Shown here one piece after another: positions 30,394 to 35,730 of a DNA stretch of 35,730 bases (position 1 is the first letter of the stretch; every line of letters starts with the position of its first letter). The stretch is from Frankiales bacterium. Lineage in GTDB: Bacteria; Actinomycetota; Actinomycetes; Mycobacteriales; SCTD01. The notes below the pieces were generated by a model. The model was not told the origin of the DNA and did not search any database. It saw only the letters and a program-made list of their open reading frames with translations. The stretch covers positions 1 through 35,730 of the forward strand of contig JAODNA010000012.1 in NCBI GenBank assembly GCA_025465135.1, read 5' to 3'. Both the position numbers and the translations under genes were made by a program.

Positions 30394-32346
30394 ATGACAC
30401 CTTCCTCGCTCACCGCGACCGCGCAGCCCGACGGCGGCGCACGTCAGCTTGACGGTGCTGTTCTGGACCGGCAGTACGCGGAGATGATCGTCGAGTCGAT
30501 CCCCCACATCGTGTGGACCACGTCACCGGACGGCGCAACGACGTACTTCAACCGCCAGGGCACGGACTACACGGGCTGCCCTCGAGAGACCAACTACGAG
30601 TGGAACTGGGTCACCCTCGTCCATCCCGACGACGCCGAGCGGGCGCTACGGGCCTGGCAGCACGCAACGATGACCGGCGAGGACTTCTCGCTGGAGTACC
30701 GGATTCGCCGTTTCGACGGCGTCTTCAGATGGCATTGCTTCCGCGCGAGTCCGGTCCGCGATGCTGCAGGCGAGATCGAGCTGTGGATTGGCACCGCAAC
30801 CGACGTCGAGGACCAGAAGCAGCTCGAGCTCGCTTTGCGCCGCGCTGATCGGGAGGTCACGGAGACGGTCACGCTCTTGCAGAGCATCGAGGTCGCGACC
30901 CCCGTCGGTTTCAAGCTGGTCGATCGCGATCTGAGGGTCGTTCGGATCAACCAGATGCTCGCCGACCTTGAAGGCTGTGCTGTCGAGGAGTGCATAGGCC
31001 GGCCCGTCGCCGAGCTCGTGCCGGACCTCTGGCCACAGCTCGAGAACGTCTACCGCCGTGTACTCGCAGGCGAAGCCGTCAGCAACGTCGACGTGAGCAG
31101 GCCGAGTGCCGCGGATCCGCAGCGCATGCGCCACTGGCTTGCCAGCTACTACCCGGTGCGGATCGACGGCGAGATCGTCGGTGTCGGCAACGTCGTGGTC
31201 GACATCACCGAGCGGAAGGAGGCCGAAGAGTTCCGCGCCGTGGTCATGGACAACATGGCGGAAGGGCTCTACACCCTGGACGCGGACGGGCTCCTGACCT
31301 ACCTGAACCCTGCCGCGGAGTCGATGCTCGGGTGGACCGAACGCGAGCTACGCGGCAAGTCGATGCATGCCACTGTCCACTTCCAGCGGGCCGACGGCAA
31401 CAAGGTTCCAGCCGAGGAGTGCCCTCTTCTTCAGGTGCGAACCCAAGGCAGGGGCATTCGGATTCTCGACGACGCCTTTACCCGGAAGGATGGTTCGATC
31501 TTCCCCGTTGCCTACTCCTCCGCGCCACTGCGCAGTGGACCGACCAGCCAAGGTGTCGTCGTCGTCTTCCGCGACATCACCGAGGAGAAGAAGGAACAGG
31601 CGGCTACCCGCCGAGAGCTCGACGCCCTCACGTGGGTCGGTCGCATACGCGACGCGCTCGACGAGGACCGGTTCGTCCTGTACTCCCAGCCCATCGTCCC
31701 CCTCGCCGGCGGCCGTCCCAGCGAGGAGTTGCTCCTGCGCATGATCGGACGTGACAACGAAGTCATCCTGCCTGGCAGCTTCCTGCCCGCCGCGGAGAAG
31801 TACGGGCTGATCGGTGAGATCGACCGATGGGTCATCACGCAAGCCACCCGACATGCCGCCACAGGACGGGGCGTGATCGAAGCGAACCTCTCCGCTGCGT
31901 CGATCGGCACCTCCGATCTCTTGCCCTTCATCGACCAGCAGATCCGGGAAGCGCATGCGAACCCGGCTGACCTCGTCTTCGAGATCACCGAGACCGCACT
32001 CATGCAGGACATCACCGCGGGCGAAGCCTTTGCCCGGGGGCTCGCCGCACTCGGCTGCGGCGTGGCCCTCGACGACTTCGGCACCGGCTTCGGCAGCTTC
32101 ACCTACCTCCAGAAGCTGCCCATCAGTCACCTCAAGATCGATATCGAGTTCGTCCGCGACCTGGTTACTCACCCCGACAACCTGCATGTGGTCAAGGCGA
32201 TTGTCAGCCTGGCGCGCGCTTTCGGCCTCCAGACAATCGCAGAGGGCGTCGAAGACGAGCAGATCCTGACCGTGCTGCGCGCCGAAGGGGTGGACTTCGC
32301 ACAGGGATTCCACCTGGACCGACCCGGGCCCATCAGTGACTACTGA
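30394..32346 (+). CDS. PAS-PAS-PAS-EAL c-di-GMP phosphodiesterase
   Basis: The 650-aa protein carries three PAS-type sensor domains (about 30-143, 160-273 and 280-398) and an EAL domain (about 420-645). The first PAS domain has HIVWTTSPDG and ends WIGTATDVEDQKQ; the third ends VVVVFRDITEEKKEQ. In the EAL domain the motif reads ELL rather than EAL (Glu445), with Asn498, Glu530 in EITETA, Asp560-Asp561 in DDFGTGFG, Lys581, Glu617 in EGVED and Gln637, so metal-dependent hydrolysis should remain. No GGDEF domain sits between, and no membrane segment is seen: a cytoplasmic sensor that probably lowers c-di-GMP on a signal. GTG 30373 is a possible earlier start. Confidence 0.88.
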   Translation: MTPSSLTATAQPDGGARQLDGAVLDRQYAEMIVESIPHIVWTTSPDGATTYFNRQGTDYTGCPRETNYEWNWVTLVHPDDAERALRAWQHATMTGEDFSLEYRIRRFDGVFRWHCFRASPVRDAAGEIELWIGTATDVEDQKQLELALRRADREVTETVTLLQSIEVATPVGFKLVDRDLRVVRINQMLADLEGCAVEECIGRPVAELVPDLWPQLENVYRRVLAGEAVSNVDVSRPSAADPQRMRHWLASYYPVRIDGEIVGVGNVVVDITERKEAEEFRAVVMDNMAEGLYTLDADGLLTYLNPAAESMLGWTERELRGKSMHATVHFQRADGNKVPAEECPLLQVRTQGRGIRILDDAFTRKDGSIFPVAYSSAPLRSGPTSQGVVVVFRDITEEKKEQAATRRELDALTWVGRIRDALDEDRFVLYSQPIVPLAGGRPSEELLLRMIGRDNEVILPGSFLPAAEKYGLIGEIDRWVITQATRHAATGRGVIEANLSAASIGTSDLLPFIDQQIREAHANPADLVFEITETALMQDITAGEAFARGLAALGCGVALDDFGTGFGSFTYLQKLPISHLKIDIEFVRDLVTHPDNLHVVKAIVSLARAFGLQTIAEGVEDEQILTVLRAEGVDFAQGFHLDRPGPISDY

Positions 32347-32382
32347 GGCTCGTTCGCGCCCAGTGGCCCAGAATCGCTGGTT

Positions 32383-32871
32383 ATGAGGATCGAGCTGGTG
32401 CGCGGGGACATCACGCAGCAGGACGTCGACGCGATCGTCACGGCCGCCAACGAGCAGCTGCGCGGTGGTCGGGGAGTCGACGGTGCCGTGCACGCTGCGG
32501 CCGGACCGCATCTGCTCGAGGCCTGCCGGCCGCTGGCGCCGTGCCCGGCCGGGTCGGCGGTCATCACGCCGGCGTTCGACCTCGCGCCGGTGAAGTGGGT
32601 CATCCACACGGTGGGCCCGATCTACTCCGGGCCGCAGGACGCGGTGGTGCTCGCTTCGGCGTACAAGACCTCGTTGCAACGAGCCGACGGGGTCGGTGCG
32701 ACATCGGTCGCGTTCCCGGCGATCTCCGCGGGTGTCTACGGGTATCCGGGTGACGCTGCGGCCCGCGTCTCGGTGGAGGCGCTGCGGACGGCGACGACCG
32801 AGGTCGAGGTCGTGCGGCTGGTGGCGTTCGACGAGACGATGCACGGCTGGTGGGCCGAGGCGCTGGGCTAG
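32383..32871 (+). CDS. Macro-domain protein (ADP-ribose-ester hydrolase type)
   Basis: The 162-aa protein is a single macro domain: RGDITQQDVDAIVTAANEQL (a core Asp-Ile and Asn), GGRGVDGAVHAAAG with the substrate loop (one Gly replaced by Arg), and the phosphate loop FPAISAGVYGYP. Similar proteins (YmdB-like) remove O-acetyl or mono-ADP-ribose groups. The target is unknown. It ends convergently with the NTF2-like gene, their stops sharing CTAG (32868-32871). No ribosome binding site is obvious before the ATG. Confidence 0.92.
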   Translation: MRIELVRGDITQQDVDAIVTAANEQLRGGRGVDGAVHAAAGPHLLEACRPLAPCPAGSAVITPAFDLAPVKWVIHTVGPIYSGPQDAVVLASAYKTSLQRADGVGATSVAFPAISAGVYGYPGDAAARVSVEALRTATTEVEVVRLVAFDETMHGWWAEALG

Positions 32872-33278
32872 CCAGGTTTCTGTGGTTCCGATCCGTTGAA
32901 GACGGCGAAGAGCCAACGGCCCTGGGTACGCCGGAGGACGCCGCTCAGCCGGTAGGGATCGGCAGCGATGACCGCTTGGCCGTCAGGGGTGGTCAGGACG
33001 CCCGTGCCGGACGCGACGAACCACACGACGTCGCCCAGGTGCCCGGCGGTCCGGACCTGCCAGGTCCAGGAGACGGTGTCCGGCCGCGCGCAGATGCCGG
33101 TGAACATCGCGCGCAGCTCGTCGCGGCCGACGGCCTCCTCGCCGTCGTCCGAGCCGAAGGAGGCACCTTCTCGGGTGAAGAGCTCCAGCACCTGTTCCGG
33201 GTCGTGGGTGGCGAGGGCGGCCACGAGACCGTGGAGGGCGTCGTCTGCGGTGGCGGTGGCGTCGATCACGTGAGGCAT
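32868..33278 (-). CDS. NTF2-like (SnoaL/SgcJ-type) protein
   Basis: The 136-aa product has the NTF2 cone fold pattern: ADDALHGLVAALATHDPEQVLELFT, then GRDELRAMFTG, VSWTWQVRTAGHLGDVVWFVASG and GRWLFAVFNGSEP at the end. Members of this SgcJ/EcaC group are small ligand-binding or isomerase-like proteins with diverse roles. No specific function can be given. It is transcribed away from the downstream isomerase gene and shares overlapping stops with the macro-domain gene. Confidence 0.85.
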   Translation of the reverse strand: MPHVIDATATADDALHGLVAALATHDPEQVLELFTREGASFGSDDGEEAVGRDELRAMFTGICARPDTVSWTWQVRTAGHLGDVVWFVASGTGVLTTPDGQAVIAADPYRLSGVLRRTQGRWLFAVFNGSEPQKPG

Positions 33279-33325
33279 CCTGCCCTGCCTGGGGCTGAGC
33301 GCTCACCCGAGTTGAGGAGCAGACG

Positions 33326-33976
33326 TTGGCCACGCTCGAACGGGAAGGCGCGGTCTTCGTGCTCGACCTCGGCGAAACGGAGAACCGCTTCAACGCTGAC
33401 TCTCTCGCCGAGCTGTCGACGCTGCTCGACGAGGTCGAGGGAGCCGAGGGCCCGAAGGCGCTGGTGGTGAAGGCGACCGGGAAGTACTGGTCGAACGGGC
33501 TCGACCTGGACTGGATGATGGCCGACCCGGAGCGGGCCGGGCCGCTGCTCGCCGGCGTACATGCGCTGTACGCGCGGGTGCTGGTCATGCCGATGCCGAC
33601 GGTCGCGGCGATCACCGGGCATGCGTACGCCGGCGGCGCGATGCTGAGCGTTGCTTTCGACATCAAGGTGATGAGGGTCGACCGCGGTTACTGGTGCCTG
33701 CCCGAGGTCGACCTAGGGCTGCCGTTCACTCCGGGGATGAACGCCCTGCTCGTCGCGAAGCTCCCGAAGCGCACCGCGCACGAGGCGATGACGACAGCCC
33801 GGCGCTACACAGCGCCCGAGGCACTGGCTGCGGGCATCCTCGACGCGACGGCCGAGGAAACCGCAGTCGTCAGTACGGCGATCGAACGCGCGGCCGCGCT
33901 GGCAAGCAAAGCCAGCCCCGCCCTCGGCGAGATCAAGACCCGGCTGTACGCAGATGCCTTAGCCGCGCTGGGCTGA
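33326..33976 (+). CDS. Enoyl-CoA hydratase/isomerase-family protein, paralog 2
   Basis: The 216-aa product is a close paralog of 19826-20479, sharing KATGKYWSNGLDLDWMMAD, PTVAAITGH, VMRVDRGYWCLPEVDLGLP and ALGEIK. The oxyanion-hole residues and Glu127 are the same, so both probably do the same isomerase-type reaction. It starts at TTG 33326 with GAGGAG at 33314-33319. Divergent from the NTF2-like gene. The copies are 13.5 kb apart on the same strand with different neighbours, so the duplication was not a simple tandem event, or it was later broken up. Confidence 0.88.
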   Translation: MATLEREGAVFVLDLGETENRFNADSLAELSTLLDEVEGAEGPKALVVKATGKYWSNGLDLDWMMADPERAGPLLAGVHALYARVLVMPMPTVAAITGHAYAGGAMLSVAFDIKVMRVDRGYWCLPEVDLGLPFTPGMNALLVAKLPKRTAHEAMTTARRYTAPEALAAGILDATAEETAVVSTAIERAAALASKASPALGEIKTRLYADALAALG

Positions 33977-34091
33977 AGTCGCCGCGCGGAGCTCGCACCC
34001 CAAGACGACCTGCGCGGACGCGGCACGCTGCTGACGGAAACTCCTAAGCCTCGATCCGTGTGTCGAGCCGGTGCTGGGGAAGGGCACGAAC

Positions 34092-34370
34092 GTGCAGAGT
34101 GCTCGTGGTGCGGGCGTCCTCAGGTTGCTCGAGGGGTACCAAGCCACGATCTCGCCGTATGTCCAGCGTCATACCTCGATCCGCTGCGTCTACGAGCCTT
34201 CTTGCTCGGAGTACATGCGTCTCTGCGTCGCGAGATGGGGCACTGCGCGAGGCGTCGCGATGGGTCTCAGACGGCTCGCACGATGTCGCCCTGGTTATGG
34301 CGGCATCGACTATCCGAAGGGGCTTCCAAGTGGCGTATCACATTCAGAACATCGGTTCGGCCTTCAATGA
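34092..34370 (+). CDS. yidD: YidD, membrane protein insertion efficiency factor
   Basis: The 92-aa product has the YidD hallmarks: LLEGYQATISP, RCVYEPSCSEYM (Cys-containing core), GTARGVAMGLRRLARCRPGYGG and DYP. YidD helps the YidC insertase place membrane proteins. It is normally found in the rpmH-rnpA-yidD-yidC cluster at the origin; here it stands alone, so it may be a second copy or a relocated gene. The GTG at 34092 has GGGGAAGGG (34076-34084) 7 nt upstream, better than the earlier GTG at 34071. It overlaps the next gene by 41 bp. Confidence 0.88.
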   Translation: MQSARGAGVLRLLEGYQATISPYVQRHTSIRCVYEPSCSEYMRLCVARWGTARGVAMGLRRLARCRPGYGGIDYPKGLPSGVSHSEHRFGLQ

Positions 34371-34515
34371 CAAGGCCATTGCCGGTCTGGTGAACAAGTT
34401 GAATGCCAACGAGCAGCAGGGCTGGAACTTCCACTCCGTCATGATGATTGAGCACCGGACCTGTCTGGGACTGGTCAAGACGAACAGCTACCTCGCCATC
34501 TTCAAGCACTCGTAG
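34330..34515 (+). CDS. DUF4177-like small protein
   Basis: The 61-aa product has LVNKLNANEQQGWNFHSVMM (a helix then the GW-x-HSV strand) and ends YLAIFKHS, like short DUF4177 proteins. It begins at GTG 34330 with GAAGGGG (34316-34322) 7 nt upstream, inside the yidD gene. No function is known. The longer frame to 34060 is antiparallel noise over yidD and was not used. Confidence 0.7.
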   Translation: MAYHIQNIGSAFNDKAIAGLVNKLNANEQQGWNFHSVMMIEHRTCLGLVKTNSYLAIFKHS

Positions 34516-34636
34516 GTCGGCCGCGCCAGCCGCGGCCCACGTCGCTCTGAAGGACCCGTTGAGTTCCTGCGCCTTGTGGCGCGATAGTGGTCGGCGAGCC
34601 GACGCCCGGAGCGCGTCGCCTCTCAGAGGAACGTCC

Positions 34637-35425
34637 ATGAAGTACGACCGCCCGATCCATGAGCTGCTCAAGGACGCCGCGGCTCAGCTCACAGAGCCTT
34701 TCTCTGCCAAAGACATCGTCGCGTGGTTCAACGCGCATTACCCCGACGTGGCTACCTCTGCAGTGCGCGCACACATCCAGGCGATGACCGGCAACGTGCA
34801 GAATCGCGAGGAGAACCACCCATACCTGGGAGCCCGCCCCCCGGTGCTTCGACGTGTCGGGCACGGGGTCTACGTCCGTTGGTCAGGCTCAGCAATCGCG
34901 GATCGGTTATCGGCTGTTGTCTCAAAGACGGTGCCTTCAATTGCTCAAGTCGCCGCAGCAGCCGCGTCCCGCGCAGACCCGGTACCGCTTGCTCATTCAG
35001 AAGAGTGGTTCTGGGAAGGCAATGTTCAGTCGAGGCTCTTGTCGCACCTCGTGAGTCAAGGCTGGGACGTCGTTCGGGTTGCGGACACTCGGTCACGAGA
35101 GAGCGGGACCGATGTGATCGCACGTCGTGGGGGGCGGCTGCTTCACGTTGAGGTCAAGGGATGGCCGTCGGCGGCCTATCGGGATCCCGCGAAGGCGCAC
35201 CTTAAGAAGCCCACCCTTCCGGCCACGCAGGCGAGGGTCTGGTTTAACGACGCCGTCGTCCACGGCTTGCGGCTGCGCGAGGCGCACCCCGAGGACGAGG
35301 TGGCCTTGTGCTTTCCGGACAAGGACACGTACCGAGCTTTGTGCCGCGGAATCGCCGGCAGTCTTAGGAAGTGTGACGTCGATCTTCTCGTCGTTGATGT
35401 CGACGGGCGGGTCAGTGAGGTCTAG
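34637..35425 (+). CDS. PD-(D/E)XK nuclease-like protein with N-terminal DNA-binding-type domain
   Basis: The 262-aa protein has an N-terminal winged-helix-like domain (about 5-82: AAAQLTEPFSAKDIVAWFNA, TSAVRAHIQAMTGN, LRRVGHGVYVRW) resembling the DUF7669 type found on restriction and defence proteins. The C-terminal part (about 122-262) has a PD-(D/E)XK core: VQSRLLSHLVSQGWDVV, then GTDVIARR (Asp159) and HVEVKGW (Glu172, Lys174). This fits an endonuclease acting on DNA, perhaps in defence. There is no methylase nearby. ATG 34637 has AGAGGA upstream. Confidence 0.75.
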   Translation: MKYDRPIHELLKDAAAQLTEPFSAKDIVAWFNAHYPDVATSAVRAHIQAMTGNVQNREENHPYLGARPPVLRRVGHGVYVRWSGSAIADRLSAVVSKTVPSIAQVAAAAASRADPVPLAHSEEWFWEGNVQSRLLSHLVSQGWDVVRVADTRSRESGTDVIARRGGRLLHVEVKGWPSAAYRDPAKAHLKKPTLPATQARVWFNDAVVHGLRLREAHPEDEVALCFPDKDTYRALCRGIAGSLRKCDVDLLVVDVDGRVSEV

Positions 35426-35446
35426 CGACGACGCCTCCGCTTCCCG

Positions 35447-35730
35447 CTACGCCTCGCAGGCGATCCCGTCGCCGTCGCGGTCCTTCTCGCTGTTTTCCTC
35501 GTACAGCTCACTGCTGTAGTAGGGCCTGTAGGTGGCGTGGCCGCCGTTGGAACGGTGGTCCACGGCGCCGGGTCGTGCGACTCCGCCGGGGTAGTCCTGG
35601 CGAAGCTCGGTGCAGTTCGCGTACGAGTTCCCAGTCGGTGCCGAAGCAGTCGTTGCTTGCTGCTGGTTCGAGCTCTGTGCAGCCTGCTTGTCGGCAGCCG
35701 CCTTGTCGGCAGCGGCCTTGTCGGCAGCGG
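35447..35730 (-). CDS. Excalibur calcium-binding domain protein, 5' part cut by the window
   Basis: Reading from the window edge, the protein has an AADKA pentapeptide repeat region, a Gln/Ser/Ala linker, then YANCTELRQDYPGGVARPG and the end SEKDRDGDGIACEA. The final DxDxDG-IACE motif is the Excalibur calcium-binding domain of actinobacterial and Bacillus surface proteins. The start and any signal peptide lie outside. Three 15-bp repeats of the AADKA coding DNA sit at the edge. The protein is probably extracellular. Confidence 0.88.
   Translation of the reverse strand, partial: AADKAAADKAAADKQAAQSSNQQQATTASAPTGNSYANCTELRQDYPGGVARPGAVDHRSNGGHATYRPYYSSELYEENSEKDRDGDGIACEA

Noticed and set aside
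35685-35730. Tandem 15-bp repeats at the window edge
   Set aside because: They encode the AADKA repeats of the Excalibur-domain protein and are not an independent element.

Overview
The window is high-GC DNA with short intergenic gaps, many GTG or TTG starts and genes on both strands, as in a free-living actinobacterium. LexA next to an SOS-controlled LysM protein, two DUF3048 lipoproteins, a DUF6318 lipoprotein, a DUF3352 protein and tandem DUF6351 proteins suggest Nocardioidaceae or a near relative. The genus cannot be set from the sequence alone. I see no rRNA, tRNA, insertion sequence, integrase or CRISPR array.

Layout. 1-1281: lexA and a divergent LysM-domain membrane protein with two SOS boxes between them. 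1316-2295: ArsR regulator plus SRPBCC protein. 2457-4379: a three-gene polymorphic-toxin operon (helical partner, WXG-like toxin with an RNase A-like C-terminus, CdiI-like immunity protein). 4376-9420: CoA hydrolase/transferase-GNAT fusion, fatty acid hydroxylase, acyltransferase 3 and MFS exporter. 9421-9807: non-coding and repeat-rich. 9808-13025: envelope proteins (DUF6318 lipoprotein, PKD-like secreted protein, small conserved protein, DUF3352 protein). 13018-15338: two DUF3048 lipoproteins. 15389-18323: an O-antigen ligase-like polytopic protein followed by a Ser/Thr/Pro-rich repeat surface protein. 18384-20479: 45-aa protein, DUF445 protein and an enoyl-CoA isomerase-like protein. 20625-26493: a PucR/CdaR-type regulator divergent from two tandem secreted DUF6351 proteins with C-terminal membrane tails.

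26494-32346 is the most striking region. A class I cyclic-di-GMP riboswitch precedes a small secreted protein of TasA/camelysin-like layout. A perfect 12-bp-stem hairpin follows, then a SipW-type (Ser/His) signal peptidase fused to a DUF5305 domain. Two EAL-domain cyclic-di-GMP phosphodiesterases and a small HTH protein come next. I read this as a cyclic-di-GMP-controlled surface-fibre module sitting beside enzymes that destroy its signal.

32383-35730: macro-domain protein, NTF2-like protein, a second enoyl-CoA isomerase paralog, an orphan YidD overlapping a DUF4177-like protein, a PD-(D/E)XK nuclease-like protein, and an Excalibur-domain protein cut by the window edge.

Two wider patterns recur. 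Several genes have a TANNNT hexamer 6-7 nt before the start codon and no ribosome binding site, suggesting leaderless transcripts. A 52-bp palindromic element occurs twice, both times between genes.
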